This document shows, piece by piece, positions 34,501-40,483 of a DNA stretch of 47,665 nt (positions are counted from its first letter, which is position 1; each line of letters begins with the position of its first letter). The translations under genes were made by a program, and so were the position numbers. Origin of the DNA: Treponema sp. (lineage in GTDB: Bacteria > Spirochaetota > Spirochaetia > Treponematales > Breznakiellaceae); assembly GCA_031255615.1 (NCBI GenBank), contig JAIRSD010000029.1:1-47665 (forward strand). The letters run 5' to 3'. The notes beneath the pieces are model-generated. The model saw only the letters and a program-made list of their open reading frames with translations, was not told the DNA's origin and did no database searches.

Positions 34501-37500
34501 CATAACGAACCTGAATCAGCTTTTCCAGGGGGCTCAGGTAGTTTTCTTCATTGTTGACTCCAAAATCTTTTAGGTACACGCTGGAGGCCCAGTCGTATAT
34601 TTCCTGCCTTTTACGCAGATGAAGGCGGGCGGCCGCCATTTCCCGGTAGTACCAATCCATCCGGTCCACGGCGGCATTGTAATCCCTGCTGCTTTGATCA
34701 AGAACTTTGACGGCTAAATCGTAGTCATTGTCTAAATATGTGTTGTAGGCCTCCAGCGCGTTGTTCAGGGCCTCTTTTTTCTCCTCTATCAACACATTCA
34801 GTTCTTCTCCGCTTTTATTTACATATTGCAGCCTGCCCAGCCCTATGCTCATCATCACGTAGAGGCTGTTATCCATCATGGTTTTCTCGTAATATTCATT
34901 CCAGCCCTTTTCCAGGGCGGCGCGGGCCGGTTCCGCGGCGGATTCTCCGCCGCCTTCCCGGTACTGGGCGTAATTCCATTCGTTTTCGCCGGTAAACCAT
35001 ATCCCAGCCGTCAGCGTCTTGTTTTTCAAACCCTGTAAAGCGAGGTCTATAGCATCACCGGTAAAGAGCGAATCTATTTCTTTCAGGATCCCGTTATCCA
35101 CGCCGTATTCGGACACCCGATCCCCATAGGCGGCCAGTCCATCTATCCAGGAGAACCGGCTGCCGTTTTTTTCCTGTTGGTAGTATTGGGCATAGGTCAT
35201 GGCGTCGGCCTTGCCCATGTATTCTTTATAGGCGGTTTTTATGACCTTCCCGGTCCACTCGGCCAGGGCTATATAATCCAGGGATGAGGCGTGCTGGTCG
35301 AATTCGACCCTGATATGTGCGGAGAGCAGCGCAAATTCGCCGCTCTTCGCTATTTCGTCCAGGCCCGCGGCGCTATAAATTTTATACTGCCAGGAATTAT
35401 AAACCCCAAAGAGGCTTTCCGCGCGGGCAAATTCTTCACGCGGCACGGAAAGGGGGTATTCGTTTTCCGGGTTGTCGTGAAAATCCCGGACCGCCGCAAA
35501 TTCCAAGAAGGAGGCAATATATAGGTCCAGAGCCTCCTGCCCCGTCTGGTTAAGCCCCTGTCCGATGTTCCGCAATTCCGCCGCGTATCTCAGGGCACCC
35601 GCCCTTCCCGCGGCCCCTCCGGTCCCGTCCCGGAAAGAATCAATAAGGGCCTTGACCGATTCCCGGGCCTTCCGGTTTTGCGTGTTTATGGTTTTCGCGT
35701 CGTAAGCGCCGTAGCGGCTCATAATAAGCTGCGCCCGTTCCGCGTCAAGGAGGCCGAGATCCCGCTTCGCCTGCCGCTGCGCCAGCCACAGCGCCGCATA
35801 GGCCCCGGCGGGCATGACGAGGGTCCCCGCCATAAGGCCGGCAAGAAGAGGATCCTCCCCGGCGTCTTCCACGGCCTTTGCCAATTCCTTTGGCGGCAGG
35901 GACAGAATGTCATTGATCAAGTCTTCCAGATCGGCGCAGCCCTGCGGAGTCACCACGGGGTCCTGGTCCGGCCCCATAAGGGAGGGGAGAACGCGCAGCG
36001 CCGCCAGGAATCCGCCCAGCCGGACCCGCAGTTCCGCGTCCGCCGGATCATTCCTGTCTGCCTCCGGCAGGTTCCCTGTTTTCAGGTATTCAATACTCTG
36101 CTTCCGCAGCAGGGCTTCCTCCGTATACCATCGGGAGGCTTCTTCCCAGATCTCCCGCATCAGGGCCGACAGAATCTCCTGTTCTTCAGGGGATGCGCTT
36201 TCCCGGTAGAGCAAGTCCAGGGCGATAAGGAGTTCCCCGCCGTTTGAATACAAAGGAATTTCCCCCGGCGTATCCCCCCAGCTTATTGAGACGACTATCT
36301 CCGCGGGATAAAGCCCCGCCGCGGCCCGCAGTTCCTCCTCCCCGGTGGACTGGGAAATAAGCCGCGTTTCCTCCGCCCTGGATTCCAGTTCGCCGATACC
36401 GGGCTGGCCAAGGCCGGCCCCCGATTCCAGGGTTTCCAGGAGGGCGCTTATTTCCATGGACCGCAATATGTTTGTGTAATCAAAGGAAAGGCGGTAATAA
36501 TCCAGCAGCGATTCCCCCATGGTTTTCGCGCCTTCGTCATCCCCGCCGGATTCAAGGTTCCCCTCCCAAAAATCCAGGATCCGCCGGGCAAGATTCACCA
36601 ATTCATTGAAAATTGGGGCGGGATTCATCTCCTGGGCGGCGGCCAGTACATTGGCGTAATCCCGCTGGGCTTCTTCAACCGCTCCCCGGAGATCCGCCAA
36701 CGCGGTCTGGGCTTCGACAAAACGGTCCTGCGCTTTATTCAGGATTAAATCTTTTTCGGCGACAAGGCCGGTCATTTTTTCATAGTTTTTTACCGCCGTG
36801 TCATAGGCGGCCCCGGCCGATTCCAGTTCTTTCCGGGTTCTGGCGGAATCTTCGATAACGGAACCGGTTTCCTGGGCGTATTGGCTCAGCGCCTCGGCCA
36901 CCTCCAGTTCATCGTCCCAATAGCTTAACAGGGCTTCGGATTTTATTAACTCGGTCCGCAGCTCCCCCGAATAGCCTTCGATATGCCCGCCGACGCTGCC
37001 CGCCAGCCTATAAAGCCGTCCGGCGGCGGTATCCGCATATTCCCGGTACTTTAGCGCCAGGGAAAGCCAGCCGGTTTCTTCGTCAAGCATATCTTCGGCG
37101 CCGGCCATGAACTCGCCGGCGGAGGAGGGCAAGCTCCAGCCCCTTTCACTCAGCGCAAGAAATGATTTTTTTAGCAGTTCAATTTGATTTCGCAGCAGGT
37201 CTATATTATCCTTGTTTGGATCGCTTAACTCGTCAATATCAAAATTACCTCCGAAAAAACTTTTATATATATCAACGTCAAGGTCCGCGAGATCTTCCGC
37301 GGGGAATTCCTCATTGCCAATGCCAAGCCATTCCCATATTGTATTCCCGTTGGCGGCCGTCTTGGTTAAGGTGTAAACCTTAAGGTACTTTTCATTCCAT
37401 TGGTCATACCAGCTTTCGATCCCCTGGCTTACTATATCCATCATCTGGCGGCTGCGGATATAAATTTCCGCCTGGGAATCCAGCATCTTTTCTTTTACCT

Positions 37501-38668
37501 TGCGGTTTTCTTCCGACGCCGCGATAAATTCATTCCGGGCGGTCTCAATTTCCGCGCTAAGACGGGACTGGCTTTCCTGCCATTTGGCGAAGCCCTCGTC
37601 CAGCTTTTTCAGTATCGCCGCCTCCCATGCCTTCTGCCGTTCCGTCAGTTCCATGTAGGCCTTATTCCAGGTCTCCTCCCCGGCAAGATAAGCGTCCTCC
37701 GCCTCATGCTCCCATTCGGCGCGGGCGGCCAGAAATCCCAGCTCCGCTTCCTCCCAACGGGCCAGCCCCTCCTCAAAGGCCCGCCTGAACTGGTTGAGCC
37801 AGTCCTCGGCGGCAACGGCTATTCCCTCCTCGTCTTTCGCGGAAAAAGCGGCGTCAAGCGCCGCGAATAATTCCCTGGTCCGCTCTCCGGCGGCGGCCTC
37901 CGCTTCATTGGCCAGCTCGCGGACAATAACAGCCGCCGCCTCATCGGCGGCAAGTTGTTTCATACTCCCCTGGTCGTAGAGCAATTCCACCATAAGCCGG
38001 TTCTCCTCCGCCAGGGCGATCCTGCCGTACTCCTGGTTAATGACCGCCCGGCGTTCCTCCGCCACGGCGCGGATCAGCTCCTCCCGTTCTTCGCCGCTCA
38101 GATCCAAATTCCTGAACCGATCTTCCAGTTCCACATAAACCAGCCCCTGCTGTTCCTCCCAGGATTCAAGATAGCGATCCACCAGTTCCCCGGCGGTCCG
38201 TTCCCAGGCCCTCCTTGCCCCCTCGGCGCCGGCCAAACTCACGATCCGCCCGGAACTCCCGTAGTTCCATGCCGCCGCGGCCTCCCGCAGCAGCGCCTCC
38301 AGATCGGAACCGGCAAACCCCGCCTGTTCGTTGTAGAGCCTCTCGCTGGCCCACCGGATATAGGCGGCCTCTGTCTCCTTGCGGTAACTCAGCTCCGCCC
38401 GCTCCCTTTCCCGCCGCCAGGATTCGCCGTCCTGTTCCAGCAGCCACAGGGCCCCGCTCTCCCATTCATACATGGCCGCCTCCAGCCCCGCCTGGGCCAG
38501 TTGTTCCCAGGTCTGGGCCCTCCGCTCAGCCGCCGCCCGATCCAGGTAATGCTCCAGCCTGGCCATCCCCCGCCGCAGATCCGTCCGCAGCTCCTGCGCG
38601 GGCAGCATCATGGAAAACTGGCACTGAATCAGCACCACAGCGATCATCCTGCCAATCCGTGAATTCAT
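28583..38668 (-). CDS. Giant secreted coiled-coil protein (~3,361 residues) with C-terminal M23/LytM-like domain
   Basis: ATG 38668 is preferred to 38737: GGGGGG precedes it and it starts a signal peptide (MNSRIGRMIAVVLIQCQFSM ending LPAQ). Layout: Trp- and Glu-rich coiled coil (about residues 30-450; repeating EWE/AWE/KWQ spacing at ~300-400). Next are long helical regions, two hydrophobic helices (about 1700-1760), and a second Trp-rich coiled-coil block (about 2050-2150). A Gly/Ala-rich region (about 2450-2800) leads to a HESYRDG motif (about 2886). Finally the C-terminus has HPAID (His3223, Asp3227), a mid-domain INHVNTD, and HVHVEYT (His3305, His3307). HxxxD with HxH is the zinc motif of M23 endopeptidases. 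The architecture resembles large Leptospira/Treponema proteins (TIGR04388 type, from memory). It is probably periplasmic or surface-exposed. Its precise role is unknown. Confidence 0.8.
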   Translation of the reverse strand: MNSRIGRMIAVVLIQCQFSMMLPAQELRTDLRRGMARLEHYLDRAAAERRAQTWEQLAQAGLEAAMYEWESGALWLLEQDGESWRRERERAELSYRKETEAAYIRWASERLYNEQAGFAGSDLEALLREAAAAWNYGSSGRIVSLAGAEGARRAWERTAGELVDRYLESWEEQQGLVYVELEDRFRNLDLSGEEREELIRAVAEERRAVINQEYGRIALAEENRLMVELLYDQGSMKQLAADEAAAVIVRELANEAEAAAGERTRELFAALDAAFSAKDEEGIAVAAEDWLNQFRRAFEEGLARWEEAELGFLAARAEWEHEAEDAYLAGEETWNKAYMELTERQKAWEAAILKKLDEGFAKWQESQSRLSAEIETARNEFIAASEENRKVKEKMLDSQAEIYIRSRQMMDIVSQGIESWYDQWNEKYLKVYTLTKTAANGNTIWEWLGIGNEEFPAEDLADLDVDIYKSFFGGNFDIDELSDPNKDNIDLLRNQIELLKKSFLALSERGWSLPSSAGEFMAGAEDMLDEETGWLSLALKYREYADTAAGRLYRLAGSVGGHIEGYSGELRTELIKSEALLSYWDDELEVAEALSQYAQETGSVIEDSARTRKELESAGAAYDTAVKNYEKMTGLVAEKDLILNKAQDRFVEAQTALADLRGAVEEAQRDYANVLAAAQEMNPAPIFNELVNLARRILDFWEGNLESGGDDEGAKTMGESLLDYYRLSFDYTNILRSMEISALLETLESGAGLGQPGIGELESRAEETRLISQSTGEEELRAAAGLYPAEIVVSISWGDTPGEIPLYSNGGELLIALDLLYRESASPEEQEILSALMREIWEEASRWYTEEALLRKQSIEYLKTGNLPEADRNDPADAELRVRLGGFLAALRVLPSLMGPDQDPVVTPQGCADLEDLINDILSLPPKELAKAVEDAGEDPLLAGLMAGTLVMPAGAYAALWLAQRQAKRDLGLLDAERAQLIMSRYGAYDAKTINTQNRKARESVKALIDSFRDGTGGAAGRAGALRYAAELRNIGQGLNQTGQEALDLYIASFLEFAAVRDFHDNPENEYPLSVPREEFARAESLFGVYNSWQYKIYSAAGLDEIAKSGEFALLSAHIRVEFDQHASSLDYIALAEWTGKVIKTAYKEYMGKADAMTYAQYYQQEKNGSRFSWIDGLAAYGDRVSEYGVDNGILKEIDSLFTGDAIDLALQGLKNKTLTAGIWFTGENEWNYAQYREGGGESAAEPARAALEKGWNEYYEKTMMDNSLYVMMSIGLGRLQYVNKSGEELNVLIEEKKEALNNALEAYNTYLDNDYDLAVKVLDQSSRDYNAAVDRMDWYYREMAAARLHLRKRQEIYDWASSVYLKDFGVNNEENYLSPLEKLIQVRYARERAQAAVEVIKEILKDGYSYSRTGGAMESYKESRRNYYLAMVAAYEGESALDRQQAVVREAELAEESARAKLVVRADSVVPSDYELVSLISDGDGGYTAVLAYTLQEKYIEGIFGSHDPDRPEASRIVLGNTAVRKTDVEIDKEAFSKYFDDDKAVPVERVGAKEYITLAEYEAGEWLKRMAALGIGYYDDVMLASLYVRYCAEDGSAEGDAWFKGINDPRSGGNYSLGDIPLNYSITGFNLRAEYNSARREVLKDAYTRIMAGEGGEEDIARYLLYRGRNIISDAADHEENLLKVRSMALVERAAGETYRNYTVAVNVAVGLGVSLTATGTGLLAASFFNPGLLVLAGVAFAGAAASFATAAVLDHTRGQVDDIGNGIKSLIAGTNANLDSDSAYHAQFKNYYAKWQETLAYLSQERKVLNVMMYGSEEKPAGIEDDGTDKTPELSYENFCGGLSLILSTSPARISVSYDECAELYTRELFDKSEAKNGATIGGAIRILNSALDKEAAEWKEHLDAESEKLMAEQRRNMESYYAVMNTAMEIPEDRRAELRALALRAGDPSLDIAERRNARAEYERIIGKIYGKTDAFRGEIQALLKTALGNGSWNSEWYAANLIDIEGELFGSRTLYTRTAEPYTEQEIALLRAAVLAAEDENSVLALSAKEWEWSLRMKDFHAQFYSWREQVEQIRRTGLSEWEKARARMNEGYFNWQKNFADEYRKKTGEWDLNYLEFVNEKRQWIEDQYLYAVNVENAGLFDYADNDAARMAGQALARFSVERMNRETFDPSSYTDMLLEDSIMEDLLSRMSSLEGRGEFAGPRVQTAVKRTNFAADLAHASRILDQMNGDMRKAAAKLAVYDVQHIIDEAIRQFMIRLDSENKAMWEWEEHLVQANGYRTDGEIRRQAIVDSTAFETITRTQTVHRYQDYRPGSMPAAGVDLSPAAVQDLDADTIMRLVQTARWNLDKWGEMIFGRLDDDERVMEHLIPRGRGELDAAGYAAAASSEKARVNNLTARMEKLESKGFDSLTNDEKREYENLVNQLVSVRDGELGAHIGYGPILKDKVNYRHSPIDDALDLGAGEMGRIMLDFLWNSRVSAAGYTESFSALYDQKLWSEDSLPWMNAFTIRDVVGMAAGIGGMVNPLIGLVDDVIFAGFDLGLGYQSPETVLSSLAMNAAVSALSFGASAAGGLEVVKNLGMGALEPLTGLLGKESSNILFNALGSAARTYTGAAAMNAVRAFDFQTGNFDYQSFARSLYSTETLSGALGAFVGAGIGGLAGSVMSYPDQKLYGGLMNLAAAGYSEAARYGVYALDSMMHGSGGFADRLGQAYDNMGGVTLNIANLGSMLDLAGVMSYRLGENYHTGLGDLGRQLGGAGLLELNLGLGGASLSLGAGGIDLAGNLYSGVKHGLDYALLRYGSYGADGDRERLLRNYLYGDWAAENTSMRIGAGRDLLRIDTDGTLLPSGAYGYTSRLATGGGRLITIADTGNINNDALILQHESYRDGYMTSGNAAETVAAVLAHTQMTDRMLRNGMDLRINSTLVNDLTAYYGSSGDIASFARYALENYTTDGDFWKLTREGNLEYDGFATLRDEDGNIIISNRTMGLSDTAVESALLYILRINPKEGDKVAAVRNMMAAAGIVHSFDENPENWHWNGEHEVVDIKFNVLISSNPKDLVENSEFRLATEMPSGKMKIFLNYSKDIKKSDLTALNMGKIINLGSMLNLYNEIGAGENVVSGFINNTYGSAVDFLNYADAGGNTSIADAMISKYLDLNQMGMVKANQKFLNHLRTNHQNIVTSMFTGDVVETLEFGVISESIGLKRLKETDPYHLIETHPAIDVAGKGESITTPGGYWMFEGTNVYNAIFSLYGSSLRMRINHVNTDAITYKTNQIIGAGEKSVRLLDYPDTLYGTGNDTHVHVEYTLALPYNGVYTRQYVSPNTLLPSPDYLDYHLNYYDQDKKNIVTSIKYNRLF

Positions 38669-38845
38669 ATTCCCCCCATAGCGCGTATCGCGCGAATCAA
38701 GGTATCCCAGCCGGGCCGCAAGGTCCGGTTGCCTCATCCTTTAGTGGCGCGGACCCGGCGTTTTGCTTGGGTTTTGGGGAAAAAAATTGTTTTTTTGGGA
38801 AACCGGCATCCCGGTCCGGAGAAGGCCGTATGTCAAGCCTCTGTT

Positions 38846-39028
38846 GGGCGCATCCCCGCCTCCGGCGGGGACCGGGCTATCCGGGGCTCCGCTGCGCTCC
38901 GGCCCCGCCTGCGGCGTGGCTGCTTCGCACCCCTCCTATCCCTTGCGCGGGCGAACATCCGCATCCCTGCGGATGTTCGCCTTCAAACACAGCCGGCCTC
39001 CCTGCCGGCAGCATCCCTGCCATTTCTG
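38846..39028 (+). repeat. Composite stem-loop repeat, copy G (Flavo-1-like)
   Basis: GGGCGCAT, hairpin 1 CCCCGCC-TCC-GGCGGGG, ACCGGGCTATCC, then the GC-rich second module (GGGGCTCCGCTGCGCTCCGG with CCCGCCTGCGGCGTGGCTGC) shared with copy C, CCTATCCCTTGCGCGGGC. Hairpin 3 is GGCGAACATCCGC-ATCCCT-GCGGATGTTCGCC, then CCGGCCTCCCTGCCGG. It lies just upstream of the giant gene and in front of two family-1 repeats. Confidence 0.8.
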
Positions 39029-39029
39029 G

Positions 39030-39165
39030 ACGCAAAAGAATTTACCACGAAGGCGAAGAAGGCGCACGAAGATCGGAAACAGAAGCGCATATCCATTCCT
39101 TCGTGTTCCTTGGTGCGCCTTTGTGGTTTTACATTCCTGCCCCGGTCGTTTCTGTCCACAGATTA
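39030..39165. repeat. ~135-bp inverted repeat, first of a pair
   Basis: Left arm TTTACCACGAAGGCGAAG, middle GATCGGAAACAGAAGCGC, right arm TTCCTTCGTGTTCCTTGGTG and CGCCTTTGTGGTTTTAC. It is the same family as at 5157-5951 but with a different middle. Confidence 0.75.
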
Positions 39166-39325
39166 CGCAGATTTTTACCACGAAGGCGAAGAAGGCGCAC
39201 GAAGACCGGAAACAGAAGCGCATATCCATTCCTTCATGTTCCTGGCGAGCCGTAGTGCGCCTTTGTGGTTTACATTCCTGCCTCCGGTTCTTTCGCTTTC
39301 CCGGTGATGCAGGGCAAGCAGCCCG
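39166..39325. repeat. ~160-bp inverted repeat, second of a pair
   Basis: Near-identical to the previous copy (same GAAACAGAAGCGC middle), but with the mini-hairpin CTGGCGAGCCGTAGTGCGCC in the right arm and the tail TTCTTTCGCTTTCCCGGTG. It ends at the stop of the SMR gene. Confidence 0.75.
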
Positions 39326-39655
39326 CTAGTGCGAGACGCTTTTTGAGAATATATTGATTATCACAACCCCTATCAGAATAAGACATATCCCAATAATCGC
39401 CGGAACATCCAGTCTTTGCTTAAAAAAGACAAAACCGATTGTTGAAATTAAAACTATGCCTATGCCGGACCAGATTGCATACGCGATACCGATTGGAATG
39501 TAGGTAAGCGTCTTTGATAAAAAATAAAAGGCGTTGGCATAGCCAATTACAACAAAAATCACCGGAACAAAATTCTTAAATTCATTTGAATATTTCAAGG
39601 CCGTAGTCGCGATTATTTCCGATACTATCGCTATTGACAAAAACAGGTACTTCAT
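39326..39655 (-). CDS. EmrE/QacE-type small multidrug resistance exporter
   Basis: Four-helix inner-membrane exporter of quaternary cations in exchange for protons. Very strong resemblance to EmrE: TYIPIGIAYAIWSGIGIVLI, FFKQRLDVPAIIGICLI and a C-terminal SKSVSH. The proton- and drug-binding Glu is in IVSEIIATTALKYS (position 13 from the chosen start). The second Met is chosen as start because AGAGG lies seven bases before it; the first ATG (39661) is too close. The gene is visibly AT-richer than its neighbours, as is the next one, which suggests acquisition from elsewhere. The EmrE/QacE subgroup, rather than SugE, fits best. Confidence 0.94.
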   Translation of the reverse strand: MKYLFLSIAIVSEIIATTALKYSNEFKNFVPVIFVVIGYANAFYFLSKTLTYIPIGIAYAIWSGIGIVLISTIGFVFFKQRLDVPAIIGICLILIGVVIINIFSKSVSH

Positions 39656-39719
39656 CGCCATGCCTCTATAACAGAGCCGTTCAAAAATTTCATATTCCGG
39701 CCAGCAACGCCCAATTCCA

Positions 39720-40337
39720 TTATATCTCCGTAAGTATAAACCTACAGCCCTTTTTACCCATAGTCGTTAATGCGGAAGCGGCCATTTCTACATTCACTCT
39801 TTTCCCCAGCACCGTCTCCAGATGATGTTTTATGTGTCCACCGCAGCAATAACAGTACGTCTTTGACATTTCCCTGTCCATTATTACCTTCAGGCAGGAA
39901 CATCTCTTTTCCGGGATCTTTTCGTCGAAAAAACTCACTTCATATATGCCTTCGCCGATTATTTTTATTTCATGCCCGAATACATAATGCGTTTTATTTA
40001 TGGCGTTTATCCTTTCTTCGGTTGTCCGGTAATTTTTATTTGCATCCCTGCATAATTTTTTCCGTTTTCCCTCCAAACAACAGGCGCAATCCTCACGGAC
40101 CGTCTTTTTTGTTTCCTCGTCAAGCAATTCATCCATCACATTCATGGCATGAAAAAACCACTCGGCCCTTGTTTCATACTTGCTGGTTTTTTTGATCAAC
40201 TCTCCCGATTGCATGATCTTTCCGCGAATATCCTCATCTATCCCGTTTTTTATCAGACTCTGGTAAAGATCTTCTATCTTTCCATATTCGTATCCCCTTG
40301 TGTATCCTTCATTTTTCCAGTATTTAAAGGCGGCCAT
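39720..40337 (-). CDS. Cysteine-rich protein of unknown function
   Basis: The 205-residue soluble product. ATG 40337 is chosen (GGAG six to seven bases before); a TTG at 40349 is less likely. Cysteine groups: DCACCLEGKRKKLC (about residues 83-96), KRCSCLK, and TYCYCCGGHIKHHLE near the C-terminus, with His residues nearby, so metal or Fe-S binding is plausible. The C-terminal third (VFGHEIKIIGEGIYEVSFF, then GKRVNVEMAASALTTMGKKG and CRFIL) resembles a small alpha/beta effector-binding domain seen in several anaerobe proteins, but I do not recognise the family with certainty. AT-rich like the SMR gene, 64 bases upstream of it. The two may have arrived together. Confidence 0.7.
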   Translation of the reverse strand: MAAFKYWKNEGYTRGYEYGKIEDLYQSLIKNGIDEDIRGKIMQSGELIKKTSKYETRAEWFFHAMNVMDELLDEETKKTVREDCACCLEGKRKKLCRDANKNYRTTEERINAINKTHYVFGHEIKIIGEGIYEVSFFDEKIPEKRCSCLKVIMDREMSKTYCYCCGGHIKHHLETVLGKRVNVEMAASALTTMGKKGCRFILTEI

Positions 40338-40350
40338 TTTTTTCTCCAAT

Positions 40351-40392
40351 GGACTTGTTCAACAAACCCGGCTGCTTATTAAACAAGCCGTG
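40351..40392. repeat. Imperfect hairpin of the TTGTTCAATAACC family
   Basis: CTTGTTCAACAAACC ... GCTTATTAAACAAG pair with mismatches around CGGCT. It is a diverged copy of the elements at 21582-21620 and 43848-43880. The rest of the gap to 40483 shows only a GCGCAACCCGCGGGCGCC-type GC stretch. Confidence 0.55.
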
Positions 40393-40483
40393 CGAAACCC
40401 GCGGATGTTCATGCCCAGGCCCCCGCGGCCCTAAAATCCGCGCAACCCGCGGGCGCCGACACCCGGTCTCCAAACTTTGCAGG

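Noticed and set aside
28583..38668. Giant gene as an Rhs/contact-dependent toxin
   Set aside because: No YD repeats, no Rhs core motif, no variable toxin end and no immunity gene downstream; the C-terminus has an M23-like motif instead.
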